NCBI GenBank assembly: GCA_947311845.1
Contig: CAMZMU010000062.1
Span: forward strand, 46,582,030 to 46,646,029
Direction of reading: 5' to 3'
Length of the DNA: 64,000 nt
From: Poa pratensis
Lineage: Eukaryota > Streptophyta > Magnoliopsida > Poales > Poaceae
Shown: one piece after another, positions 34,741 through 46,565 of the stretch
Position numbering within the stretch: position 1 is the stretch's first letter
Layout of the letters: each line of letters opens with the position of its first letter
Translations under genes and position numbers: made by a program
The notes under the pieces: generated by a model
The model's input: the letters and a program-made list of their open reading frames with translations, nothing else
Told to the model about the DNA's origin: nothing
The model's database searches: none

Positions 34741-37583
34741 GCACCGTCTGTATTCTCTAAAGGGATGGCAACTCATTATTCAACATTTGCTTTCATATTA
34801 ATAGTTTTATTTTCATGTTACCAATAAACGGAAACTAAGTAACAAATGCGAACCTGCTCTTATTGACTTGTTTGTAGTCAAACACATGAAAAATATGATG
34901 AAGAGCATTCACTAAGAAATCTGAAGTGGTAATAACCACTACCACTACGGAAGTACCTATCAAATGATCATGTTGAAATTAGAGGTTAAGCTAGAGATAT
35001 AGAAGTGATAGGAAGATGTCATGATGACACAGAACCTATATGGTTCATAAAAAGGTCTCTAATAGACAACTCAAGAGTAGTCAAAATGAAGAGAGAAATA
35101 AAGTTCCTCCTTATGAAATCTTCCTCGACTTATTTACGACACGTGCAAATGAAGACTATCCAACACACAGTTATGCATTTATGATGACTGGCAGTTTTTG
35201 CAATTTGCAAAAATAAAGTGGTTATACTGGACATAAAGACCGAACATAAAAGAGAAGCAAACTATGAGTACCAGCATTTGATTGTGATTCCGCAAGATAA
35301 ATGTGATACTAATATTCACCCATCTTCAAATCCACTATTTTAAATTGTAGCATTTCTCGTCTAGACAGAAAAGGGAAAATCTTGGAACTGAGGGTAATCA
35401 GTTCAGATTGAAAAAAAAACAGTAATCTAAGTAAAATAACTGACATAAATAAAATTGGTTCAATAGAAGCTGCTTCCAAGTGACCAGACAATATAGCAGC
35501 ATGCGACTTGACCAAAGCAAAAGAGCAAAAGAGGATGTATCTTACCAAATTTCACAGGAGGTTATGCAGGAACAAGAAGAATATGTTGAGCATTTCCAGC
35601 TCCAGAATGATGCTAGTTTCATGCTGAAGACATTCATCTGTTTCCACATAAAAAAGAGATAACAAGATAAATCGCCACGCGACTTGAGGCAAGTAATAGA
35701 TATTATTAGGAGCACAAGCCATCTTCTACTCGAATTTGGGTGCCTTAGTTCTTTACAGAGAAAATGCATATTTCGTCCATGATATCCTCAAAAAAAAAGA
35801 AAAGAACTCTCCATAACATATTCGAACACCTTCCTAGCTTTCAGTACAAAACTCCTCTACATTGAGATATTTTGCTACAGCAGATTCTAGTAACGCTTGT
35901 ATTTTCTCCAAATTTGTACTGCAACGGAATGACATTAATTAGTCAACAACAATGCCCTTGACAATATCCTATCAACTCATAAATACATCACCTTTTCTGA
36001 TAATCCCAGGATAGAGCATGGTGTGCTACGAAAATCTCCATGAGCTTTTCCTCAACCATCTTTATATCCATCCCATCAAGTGTCCAGTTTGGAAATCTGG
36101 ATCAAGTACCACGATGTGTCATCAAAGAGTGATCATGGGAGAACCACAAGTTGATGCATGAATCTATAGAAACTACAATCTCAAATGTTGAAAGTTGTCC
36201 ACAGCTTGTCTATAAGGAATCTCCCTGCACATGGGAATATACATATGAATAAGAAAATGTACATGGCATAGGGGAATCTGTTGCGTCAATCCGTATGATC
36301 CATCAGCTATTATATCATCTGCTCTACTATGCAACCTTACTAAGAACAAAATCAATATGAGAGCATCACTAAATTGGAATACTTGAAACAATTAAAACCC
36401 TAAATCTCAAATAACAGTGAACTTTTAAATCCATCCAATGTCCCCAACCAACATGAACCCAAGATTCTAATCTTGTACGAAAACGATGAAGAAGGAAGCT
36501 CCCAGTTTGCCGAATGCCCCCCATGGCATGAATCCTAGCTTCCAATCTGCCAAATCTCGCACAAAAGAAAGATAGAAGGTGAGAGAAAGAAGGATCGTAC
36601 CATGAACCTAGCTAAAGAACAGCCGGCCTGGAGCTAGCGCCGCCTGTCTCGCGCTCAAGTGCCGCCCGCACATAGATGACGGCTTCAGCACATCAAGGAT
36701 TTGAGGAGCTCCTCAACACCCTCTCCATCGCCTGCGCAAGCAACCACAGTTGTAGGGAAGACAGGATGTCCGAAGTGGGAGGGATGGATGCGGTTGTGGA
36801 ATACAGGAGGAAGGTGCTGTCCGCAATCGGCGGGGACAGAGAGACGCGGAGCGGCGGGTGGCAGCTTGCAGGCCAACACGCAAGAGCATGCGCCGACGAG
36901 CTCCACCATATGTTCCCCTCCACCAGAGCCCTCACCGACCTCTCCCCAGGAAGCCCTCTTCGACTACAGCTAGCTAAGGAGGATTCCCAACCAGATCGCC
37001 AAGGGAAACTTCGTAGGAGGGCCTGCGAGAGGGCCGCGAAGACCCGCACCACCGCCGGATGATTTGGGTCTGGCCGCCCGCTTGCTAGGGCTGCGTCCAC
37101 CTCCACATCCGCGGCGTCGACGGTGCTAGAGGGCAGCACAGCGGTAGAACCATGTCACCTAGCTCGCCGGAGGATGAGGATTGCGCGAGGGCGGTGAAAA
37201 CCCGCACCGACGGTGGAGGATTTGGTGCCGTCACGCGCGTGCTGGGATTGTCGATTGATTTTTGTATTGGTTAGAGAAAGGATAGGTAGGGACCGGCGGC
37301 GGGAGGGCATCGGCGAGACGGCGCCATAGCTCAGGGTGACGGCGCGGCGAAGAATTGGTTGTGGCGGCATTGGGTGTCGATGGGAATTTGAGAATCGAGA
37401 GTTGCGTGCGTGTGCTGGTCCGCTTTTTTTTTTTTTTGCTTCGATGCGGGGTGCGGGGATGGACAGGGTGCGATAGACTTTGGCCCCACCTGTCGGCGCA
37501 AAGTTTTCTGCCGAGGGCATACCACGGATGTACTAACTTACCACCGACCAACCATCACGGCCGCAGACTCCCATTTAATATAA
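34741..37583 (-). other. Helitron D interior with gene-like blocks
   Basis: Mostly AT-rich. A minus-strand GC-rich block (37,139-36,693) stays open for 148 codons and resembles a first exon (start MLPSSTVDAADVEVDAAL), and a block at 35,650-35,548 lies between a GGAAACAG acceptor and a GTAAGA donor. No family is recognised. A second GC-rich minus-strand leader (37,140-37,520) adjoins the Helitron C end. Possibly a captured host gene. Confidence 0.3.
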
Positions 37584-37959
37584 CTAGTTGAATGCCCGTG
37601 CGTTGCGACGGCTTTTTTATTTTCTTTTATCGTAAATACCGCATGGGCAAATATTGAAAAGCATATAAATATTCTTCTCATAACTACAACAAAGATAGCG
37701 ATGTGATATTACAAAAATATGAAGTATAGAGTTCACATAATACAGTGCCATGCACAAAAAAGAAGCAAGAAACTAATAATTTATCTCTTACAAACTAAAG
37801 ATCCACCCATTGAGACGCTAAAATATTCTTGTACAACATCAGAATGTCCAACTTCATTAGGCGCGATGACATCAAGCGCTAAGAACTTCCTTGTATACTA
37901 TGTTTTGTGTGATCGTTACCAAGGACTCAAAGGACTCGGGTGTTTTCCGTTTCTTTGAA

Positions 37960-38110
37960 TTTTTGGTTTGTTCCTTTCTCGTGTCCTTGAATGTGCGAGG
38001 ATCTTAATGTTGCGCTTTGCGGTAGCCCTGGACAACGCCACGTAGAGCTGGCCATGTGAGAATACTGGTTCCTCATGCATCGAGAATCCCTTTTAGCCAA
38101 CACGGCCGCC
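37960..38110 (-). pseudogene. PIF1-like Helitron helicase C-terminus
   Basis: The minus strand reads EEPVFSHGQLYVALSRATAK then RNIKILAH. This is motif VI of PIF1/RecD-family helicases, the C-terminal part of the Rep-Hel protein that drives rolling-circle transposition. Upstream motifs and the Rep HUH domain are absent, so this is only a relic. Confidence 0.85.
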
Positions 38111-38639
38111 AGAAAAGCCCACCTCCTCTCGAGAAACCTTTGAACAAACCTCATGTCAATCGCTCCACTAATTATTTTTTGGCGGATATCTGCATTTAAC
38201 ATTTCAATTTAATTTGTGTATAGAAATGATTTATTCTGTTAATTTGGTGTCGTGTTAAAATAACTCACACTGGAGAGGAAGTGATGCACGATGAGTTGGG
38301 TTGAATGCAAATTTTGTACGCTCTGAAGTATTCAGATCATCTAGCATTAATTTGAAAAATATAATCATCTCAGTGTTTGAATAAATAATTTAAAATATAC
38401 AACATATGGATATGCAAAAAAGATCAATTACCAAATTTATTATCTTTCTCCAACATAGTTGCAATAAAAAAGGGTTGCCGTCTTCAGCCGTTGACCACAG
38501 GTATGAGTTCTGAATCAATTGAGAACCCCAAATGCCAACGGGAATAAGATTGCACCTACAGTTTGAAGTTTTTGAAATTAGTATTTAAAAAACAACTTTT
38601 TACTAACATGTTTAAAGATAGTTGTGGTGTTTATTTACT

Positions 38640-39146
38640 AACTACATGTACCACGCATCCATGAAGATAGCCTCTCTATAATTGGACATCCCAATACGTT
38701 CACGTGCACAACAGTGAACGACTATGCCAACTATGTCTGTACAAAGTACCATTAGTCGAGTTCAAATATCGAAGTTGCATTGGTCCAAGTGAGTATTATA
38801 GGTGAAATATATACGATACATACCTACAAAGGTTTTATTTGGTCGCTTGACCAGGTTGCAGTATGCGGTTGAATCGCTCTACTTCCACATGTCCCCAAAC
38901 ATTTGCCTCAATTTTTGCCCCCTTGGATGTGTTTGAGAAGAAAAGGTAAGGTTGTGATAAATATATCTTTACATTTTAGCAATTTATCAAAGAGGTTTTG
39001 GTACTTACATTCTTATCCATTAGAATAAAGGAAATGTTGTCACCATATTTATTAGGACGAAATTTTACTTCGACCCTGACGCAAATGCTCCACTTTGCGG
39101 AGAAAAGGGTATCTTGGAACTCAATCTCATCAAAATCCTTAAACCT
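38640..39146 (-). pseudogene. RPA1-like single-strand DNA-binding gene remnant
   Basis: Three exon-like pieces fit RPA 70-kDa OB folds. Exon a (about 39,146-39,009) has KWSICVRVEVKFRPNKYGDN and ISFILMDKN, ending at a GTAAGT donor. Exon b (38,921-38,838) begins GAKIEANVWGHVEVERFNRI and stops. Exon c (about 38,737-38,650) reads DIVGIVVHCCARERIGMSNY then REAIFMDAW. A later fragment near 38,470 reads ATMLEKDNKFG. RPA-like genes accompany many plant Helitrons. An in-frame stop after exon b and missing parts make it a pseudogene. Confidence 0.75.
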
Positions 39147-39850
39147 AGGGTCGGCGGGGTTTCAGTGATGTTTGCATACGTTCCTCTTACTTGTAAGTCT
39201 AATGGATTCCATCTACATAGGAAATATACTAAAGGTTTAATGGTAGCACTGTCACGGAAAGCCTTCCTGTCCCAAAATATAAAAGAAAATTTGAACCAGC
39301 TTATATTATGCTCTTAATATTTTTCATGTCTAAAAGCTTCTAAAATGTACACCCTTTGTGCATTTTCAGTACAAAAGCTAACCAATGCAGCTAGATGAAA
39401 TCAGGAACTTTTGAAATTGGAGGCATATTAAGAATAACTTTCACCAGAAAACTTTTAAAAGGAAACTTCCAGAAAAACTCACATCACTTCATTAAACAAT
39501 GAATCCCACAACCAAAACGGAAGATAAAATCCCAGAAAAAGGTACCTTGAGTAGGAATCAAATATTGAGCAATTGAGTGTATATTTCTTTATGCTTGCTG
39601 TGAATTCTCCTCCTTTCAGTTTTGTGTTGGAAATCTAAAACTGTGGCACAAGTGACAATATGTCAAGCCACTGTTGCATGTTATTTCAGAAAAAGTGATC
39701 TAAACAGAACTTTACTTCATGGGCTAAACAGAACTTCCAGTCTAACTCAAATTTTTCATCAAGTATAGAAGAGAGGAAATATGTACAAGATGGTAAATAT
39801 GTACAAGATGTACTAAGCCAAGAAACTCAATGTAAAATGCTACAGGAACT

Positions 39851-40002
39851 CAATGTGTGCTACAGGGACTCGATGTAAAATGCTCTATAACCAGAGAAAC
39901 ACTTGAACAGAAAGTTATTTGGAGTGTTGGCTTTGAAAAAAGTACCTCCTACCCCAATGTGTGCTACAGGAACTCAATGTAAAATGCTCTATAACCAGAG
40001 AA
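39851..40002. repeat. 48-bp direct repeat in Helitron C
   Basis: Copies at 39851-39898 and 39955-40002 (CAATGTGTGCTACAGGGACT and so on through CTATAACCAGAGAA) differ at about two positions, with an additional partial copy just upstream at about 39,826. Confidence 0.7.
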
Positions 40003-40108
40003 TGGAACCTGCAGATATAACATGGGAAAATTAGTTTTGTTCAATGTAAAATGCCGGAAATACGTAACTTCAACTAAATCTATATATAGGAAGATTCACA
40101 ACTCAGAT

Positions 40109-41630
40109 TAAACATAGATCAATGGATAAATCATACCCAGAGCGGCAAACAACATGGCTGATCAGTGGTAATAATAAAATGCATGCAATGTCAAACCATG
40201 AGCTAAAATAATAACAGAGGAACACCTATTATGGTTGTCCAGTTCGAACAATGCTTATGACCAAAGTCTTCTTTGTGAGACCTTGCATCACACAATCAAC
40301 ATTTATAGGCAAAACAGATAACCATGTCCCAGCTCGGATACTACAGTGATATTTTCACTCACCTACTGCCCAGCTCAAGGAACCAGTTCCGAGCATAAGG
40401 TTGCAGATGCTGAACTCCGCCGTGTATCTCGTAAGCGCCTCCCGATGTTATGATGTCCCCTCCAGAACCAGCACCTTCATCTGCACGATTGACACTTCAA
40501 ACCCAAATAGAATGTAGCAGCAGCGTGGAGAACATATCGAGGAGTGGTGCATCTAAGAAAGACCAATACTAAGATATGAGTGGTCAAAATTGTCTATGCA
40601 AGTTCAGTATTTGATAACCAGAAAAAATAACTGTGTAGTTCTTTCATATAAGGTAGCAACCAAGTAAACAGTCCACATCTAAGAAACAACAGTAAGAATT
40701 TTTTTTTGTGTTTTTTCTCAAAATAAGCACTCGATAACCTGTATTTGATCAGACACAAAAATTCCAATTCGGAAAAATAAGGATGTACTGCTCTTTAATA
40801 GGAACAAGCATAAGACTCAGTCAATTGATCACAGTTAAAAAACTGAACTTCCCAGTTCTTTGAACCCATAATCAACAGAAAACTAATACATATAAGAAAT
40901 GCAGAACCCACACTCACATCTCTGTTATCTTATTGTATCCTCACACGATCAAGCCAGTAGTACACCAGTCACCAGCTAAGTGTAAAGTTGCAAAATCAAT
41001 TTCAGAAAACTATGTAACTTCAGAATTTTACTTCAGAAATCCAAAAATAAAAAAGCTTATCAATCAACACAAACAGTGCCTTATTAAAACTTCAGTGCAC
41101 CTTTATCTGTCATCACGTAATACCTAGATTTTTTTGAAAACGAACATCTACTGCTAAGCTACTGTAATGTTTAAATGTTTACTTTGTCAGTTATCTCCAT
41201 ACGAATCAACCTATAGACGTACCTCAAACAGGGAGTCGGCGGTGGTGAGGAAGAGGTCGCTGGTTGTCTCCTCCACGGCTCCGGCTTGTCATCGAGCAGG
41301 TTGTGCAGGAAGAGGTCGTTGCGGTCTCCTCCACATCTACGGCGTAGTCGACGAGCAGGTTGTTCTAGGAGTGGCAGAGCTGCGCGAGGGCAAGCGATGA
41401 TGACGGTAGTCAGAGAAAAAACCTTGCTGCTCGTGATCCTCATGGGAAAACTCACCTTCCTCTCCCTGGAACTCGTGTTCGACACGGTGGACGGACAGGA
41501 CGACGACGCCCGCCAGCTAATTCCGTAGCACGACGCCAGCCAGCGCGACTCTAGGTTGCCCCCAGAACCACCGTCTCCACCTGCACGCTGAAGTTTAAAC
41601 ATAGATCAATGGATAAATCATACCCAGAGG
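40109..41630. repeat. Divergent 1.5-kb duplication in Helitron C
   Basis: A 34-bp stretch (TAAACATAGATCAATGGATA and the next 14 bases) occurs at 40109-40142 and 41596-41629, followed each time by a related GCGGCAACAACATG phrase. A CCAGAACCA/CTGCACG block also pairs 40,463 with 41,559. The GC-rich minus-strand block 42,060-41,660 (open frame with GPGGFKIAQYKMPRTLKDDH) looks like a captured first exon of unknown origin. Confidence 0.45.
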
Positions 41631-43415
41631 GCAAGCGGCAACAACATGATTAACATATCAAGGAGTGGAGAAGACTAACACTTCGGCGGCGGAAGTAGGG
41701 CATGTCCGGTCCCGGCGGTGGCAGCTGGTGCGACGGGAGGCGAGAGGAGAGGAAGTGGTCATCTTTGAGGGTTCGGGGCATTTTGTACTGGGCGATTTTG
41801 AAACCACCAGGACCTCCACGATCGGCAGTCTCCACGTCTTGAGCTGACCGGCGGTTGCACACGCACGGAGCTCCAGCGGTTGCCATGGGAGAAGACGCGG
41901 CCCTGGGGGGTGGGGAGGCGACGCCCTGGACGGTGGAAGCAGAGCGTCGGGCGATGAAGGCGCGGCGTGCGATGGCGACACTGACCGCCGGAGCCAGCTT
42001 GGAAGGAGCAGGATCGGCGGCGCGGCAGCCGGCAGGAGAAGGGGATCGAGAACGATCCTCTGTTTTTTCCTCTGTTCTATTTGCTGGGAGGAGGGATGGT
42101 TGTTTGCTTTTTTTTTAGACTAGTTGACATGTACGTGCAACGCACGTCTTCATAATTAAAGGGCACAATTTACATATATAAACAGGGATTACTATTTGGT
42201 GCAAGTCAATAGCACCACACATATAGCTAATAGCAAAACATTATCGCCCAATTATTAGGTGTGTCTTGTTTTAGCAGGTAAATAACCGAAAAACAAATAA
42301 GCGAATTAGCACCATGTCAACAGGGCCAAAAATTACAAGTAACTGTTTAATACCAAAACTCTTGCTGCAGCGCATTGGCGTAATTATATAGCTGTCTATT
42401 TTTACTCCTGTCAATTGTTCCGCAACATTCATAAGCAGGAATATTAAAGTCTCGCGACACCATCATTCTACAGGCCGTGGTAATTAGCGGTGAAAACAGC
42501 CAGGAAGCTATTCTAGCCTGAATCTCGCTGGGACAAGTACAGGTGTGAAAAAAAATTCAGAGATGCTTAAAAGTACATAGGAAACAACATAGAATGCAGA
42601 CCTTTATCGTCCCCATCAGTACCACCAAAGAAGAAAACAGGACTTCAGTTCAGCATCTGCGTTACTGTCTGCGAATGACTGTTTACTGCAAAGCTTTACC
42701 AACTTTAATGCGACAACGCACAGTCAGACGAACAAAAACGAATTTACCGACCATATGTTTTACTTTTACCATGACAACACTTCTTAACTCATGAAAATTG
42801 ATTGGCTGGTTCGATTGTTCTATTTCTTTGTTGTGACAAGGTTATTTGTTTGGAGGGGTTTATTTAGAATTATATATGAGATTCGATACTTCGATTGAAA
42901 AAAGTAATCTAAGAAAATAATAATATTGTACGGTGGAAACAGATTGTTCATATAGAACCTGTTAAGACTTTGGTTGCTTATCAGTAAATTTACAAGAAGG
43001 CAGGTTTTGTAAGAAAACTAATCTCTCCTTGTCATGGAAAAGTCCGCTCCTTATAAATCATTGCTTCACGACACTTCTTGAACCTTGACAGTTCTGAGAA
43101 ACAGATGACAGCGGGAACATCCAGAAAGGCAAGCTGGTTTAGTTTGGTCAGAACACTTCCCATCCCACTGCTTTCACCATCCAGTTGTTAAACTTTACAG
43201 GAGAAAGTAATTTACTTGGGCGGATAACTCAATGGACACTGACAGGTTCTTCAAATCTGAAGATAACTCAAGCGACACTGATTGTCTCTTCAGGTTCTTC
43301 GATCCTTGCACCACGGGAGTCCTTCCTTTTCATTGTAACTTTGCTTCTGTACAATGTTGATCTAGAAATCTGGATCATCCTTCTTCCGGGGGTCTTTGAA
43401 CCACTTGGTCTCCTC

Positions 43416-43643
43416 TTAGGTCAGGCTTCCAGCATGTCCACTGTTCTTCACGGGTGTTCTGTCAGCGTACACTTCGTCTCCACAAAGACAACTGAAGTGA
43501 TGGCGAGGATTTAGGTAATAGGATGACATGCTCACGATTCCCACGACTGCTGACAGACGCACTGTTTGCATAAAATCCTCTAGCTCTGCGAAACACGCAT
43601 GGTCGGAGTATGGCAGAGCATAAGAATCCATCCCAATTCCCAA
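43416..43643 (-). pseudogene. SNM1/DRMBL nuclease gene fragment captured by Helitron
   Basis: The frame contains YALPYSDHACFAELEDFMQT, VVGIVSMSSYYLNPRHHFSC and LCGDEVYADRTPV. The P-Y-S-(D/E)-H signature followed by F-x-E-L-x-x-F is the hallmark of the DRMBL region of SNM1/Artemis-type metallo-beta-lactamase nucleases, which trim or repair cross-linked DNA ends; in plants the same region also occurs in DNA ligase 6-type proteins. The catalytic lactamase half is missing. It lies in antisense-free orientation with the Helitron. Identification is from motif memory. Confidence 0.6.
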
Positions 43644-44050
43644 ATAGCTTCGGTGCTAGGAGGGTGCATGGGACGTGCAGGCGGCGGCCGCCGCAGCGTG
43701 CAGGGCGGCTTGGATGTCGGCATCCAGGGCAGCTTCGCGTGCCGGTCTGCAGGCGTGCAGGGCGCGGGCATCGCGCGGGATGGAGAGGGGCCCAGCGGTA
43801 GCGCTACAGCATTGGTAGGGCGGCGGCGGAAGGGCTGAAAAGCGCGAGCGACGGCGGGGGTAGGTTTGCAGCGTCGGTAGTGCTGCGGCGGCCGGAGGGC
43901 TGCGACGGCCACGGGACGGCGACTTCGGTAAGGCGGGGAAGGCAGCGTGTCAGGTACGCTGAGCTTGCCGGCAGGGAGGTCGGCCCCGGACCACGTCGAG
44001 CATCGCTTGCGTTTCGCTTGCGTTTATTTCTTTTAGCGGTGGCAAATCTC
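43644..44050 (-). other. GC-rich captured first-exon-like block
   Basis: On the minus strand a Pro/Arg/Ala-rich frame (43912-43580) leads into the SNM1-like segment and could be the 5' part of a chimeric Helitron transcript. No domain is recognised. Confidence 0.3.
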
Positions 44051-44250
44051 GTAATTATCACGAAACTAAATAAAACGAACCGGTACGATGGCATTAGCAG
44101 TATTATGTGATTTGGTGGGAGGGTAAAACGGGCAAAAATGGATTTGTGTTGAGTTGTTAAACATTGGAGCGATCTGGACCGTTGACCAAATATTGAAGGG
44201 CTCAGATTCAATGTATCAACACAAGTTTGCTCTTTTAATAGTAGTATAGA

Positions 44251-46418
44251 CTAGTAATTGTGTACGTGCAATGCACGTGTAAACTAATGCACGTTTATGT
44301 ATGTACTAAAAAATCTTGCACAATATTGGATGAAATGCTCTCAGGTTAGGTTGCTTGGCCAAGATAAATTGATAGGTCTAAAGGTCAAATAATATATGAA
44401 AAAATGCACATGAATAGATCTTGATTGTATTGTAATCACCAAAAATAAAAATCAAGATAAGAAATCATGCAAAGAATCTAGTAGAAGCTATGCAAAGCCA
44501 TGTCATCTAATAAACTCCCACTATTGTGGCAAACAAACATCATTCCATATCTTGGTCACAAAATTCAAGAAAAAAATCTAACTTCTGAACATACACAATT
44601 GGTTTAATTCAGCACAGATGATATAAAATCCATCTGGTAATTTGCAGAAAATCCTACTTTCTATTCTAGATGTAGCCCGATGCTTTTCCTCTTTACGCTG
44701 ACCCAGATTCTAGGGCTTGAAAAAAGTTATCCTGCGCATACACACCCTTTCTTTCTGCTGGAGAACCAGATACACCAGAGTTCCTTTAGACAAAAAACAT
44801 GAAGCAACTTCATAACAATTAGAATAATTTTAAAAGAAAAACCATCAACTAAGAGAAGGAGAGCATACATAGGTGGCTTCTGCAATGATCCTAAAAAAAG
44901 TTGTTAAGTATCTTGTAATTTCAACAAAATAATTTGATGGTCTTTTCAAATTTATCCGGATCCAACCTTGAACAAAAGTGGTGTTAAATTGAATAGATTT
45001 TCCAAATATATCCGTAAAAGCAATTTATGACAATTAAGAACACAAGAAAAGTATAAGGCGACATCTATGGCATATCTAACAGAGAAAAAGTGAGGTTCTA
45101 CATTTCATTGCTATAATATTTTTGTGTGGATTTATTAAATTATCTTCAAGATGGCAAAGAACCTGAATCGGGAAAATATTCCATCAACAATAGACCGTTA
45201 GCAGTAGGATTTAAATGAACCATATCCTAAACGTAAAGGTTTAACACAAACATATTCTACCAATTTGTCACTTATCCTCCTATATATGTACATAGAAGGA
45301 TTTCCATGCTCCAGATCATGTATTGTTCCACAAACAGATGACCAAATCGTTATCAAATAATTTCAAGCAGTCTCATCTCTACAGAAGATACGTTGTGCTA
45401 GCAATCTGCTAGTATACTAATCCCTCCAACAGAAATAGAAATTGCATTCTTATTCAATCAGTAAAGACAAATGAGGGGCAGACAACCCACGGAGGAGTAG
45501 AGACTATTGGTAGAAGAACATTGTTAACCAAGAAGCTCTGTACCAGAATCAAAAGGCCAAATTCCAGTAACCATGCAAAGGTCCGAATATTTCCTCCCCA
45601 TCGAATTAAAGATTCACCTGATTGATTTGTCAGCTATTGCAGTGCGATGACGATTGTCTCGCTGATCCATGATGCGTGACCCTATATTCAAGGATCAGGA
45701 GTCAGGACGACGTCGAGCTGGGGATGGGCGGCCGGTCACAGCGCAGCCAGGCTTGCGTGAAGGGCGGCGGCCTGCAGGGCCGCGTCGAGGCTAGGTGCGC
45801 AGGGCGGCGGTGTGCAGGGCCGTGTCGTCGGCTCGTCGCATGGTTTTGAACGGGATTGGTTTCTCGTGCACGGGATTAGCCGAGTTGGAGGATTTGGTCA
45901 AGCGCCTGGACGCTGCCCGTCGTCCGGCGCTTCTGCGAGTACGCCGTCCTCACCTTTGGCGACGAACCTTGGCCGATTTCTTTATCGGAACTCGAGTAGG
46001 ACACAGTCGCGTCCGCCCCTTCTCTTCTCAGCCCGCCCTAGTCCGATCTGATAGATGAAGAGCCTGAGGAGGTGCTCATTCTCGGCATGCTCGCGGGCGC
46101 CCAAGCGCTAGGCGCAGACGGGGCGGACGCGGAGGCACGGGCCTCATCTCCACCGGATCGGGGGCCACGGACACCACGCGTTACAGGGTGGAGTTGGCGA
46201 CGGTGAGGTCCTTGGCCCGTTGGCTGCACGCCTGAGCGCCTCGAACCCGCGCCGGACGTACGGAGCATTGGAGCAGAGGTTGAGGAAAGAACGGCATGTC
46301 ACAAAAAGGCAACATACCCTTTCGGGATTTGATCTGGATCGTTGATCAACATGAACGGCTAAGATTTAATGTATCAACATAGCACAACACAAGTTTGATC
46401 TTTTAATAGTAGTATAGA
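44251..46418 (-). mobile_element. Helitron B
   Basis: 2,168 bp. The 5' end TCTATACTACTATTAAAAG starts at 46,418 after host A (46,419). The 3' hairpin ACGTGC-ATT-GCACGT (44264-44278) is followed by CTAG (44254-44251), which directly abuts the first T of Helitron A. Its 5' 90 bp is close to that of A (AAACTTGTGTTG, CCAGATC), so both belong to one family. A GC-rich block at 45,700-46,280 with frames in both directions (plus strand: PEEVLILGMLAGAQALGADG) is probably captured host sequence of unknown identity. Confidence 0.8.
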
Positions 46419-46565
46419 TACGGTGGTTTGCTAAGTTGGCCGGTTTTTTTATGCCGGTTGTAGATTGATTTTATTCCGAGTTTTTTCCCATGCGGCGGTG
46501 CGGGAGGGCAGCGGAGCTGCGTACCGCAATCACCATCACCACCTAGTCTGCTTCAATATAGTAGA

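Larger units (their letters stand above)
37584..42119 (-). mobile_element. Helitron C with helicase and RPA remnants
   Basis: The 3' end on the minus strand is hairpin GCCGTCGCAACGCACGGGC, then ATTCAACTAG and host T at 37,583. The 5' end TCTAAAAAAAAAGC starts at 42,119, directly after the CTAG of Helitron A. Length 4,536 bp. Pieces of PIF1 helicase and RPA1-like genes inside confirm it as a decayed autonomous-type Helitron. Confidence 0.75.
42120..44250 (-). mobile_element. Helitron A
   Basis: 2,131 bp. The 5' end TCTATACTACTATTAAAAG starts at 44,250; the 3' end has the perfect hairpin ACGTGC-GTT-GCACGT (42133-42147), then CTAG at 42123-42120. The next base is the first T of Helitron C. No Rep-Hel is visible, so it is non-autonomous and carries captured gene pieces. 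Confidence 0.8.
27776..46565 (-). mobile_element. Older Helitron D with nested insertions (inferred)
   Basis: The 3' end is clear: minus-strand hairpin CCGTG-GCAACG-CACGG (27788-27803), then CATTTAACTAG and a host T at 27,775. A possible 5' end, host A then TCTACTATATTGAAGCAG, is at 46,566-46,548. If right, the original element was about 3.7 kb and now holds the gag-only element, the LINE and the triple Helitron block. The 5' end assignment is an inference: no other A|TC start with a matching motif was seen between. Confidence 0.35.

Noticed and set aside
37583..46419. A single large Helitron from 37,584 to 46,418
   Set aside because: Complete internal 3' ends (hairpin plus CTAG) and a repeated 5' sequence at 44,250 and 46,418 show separate elements.
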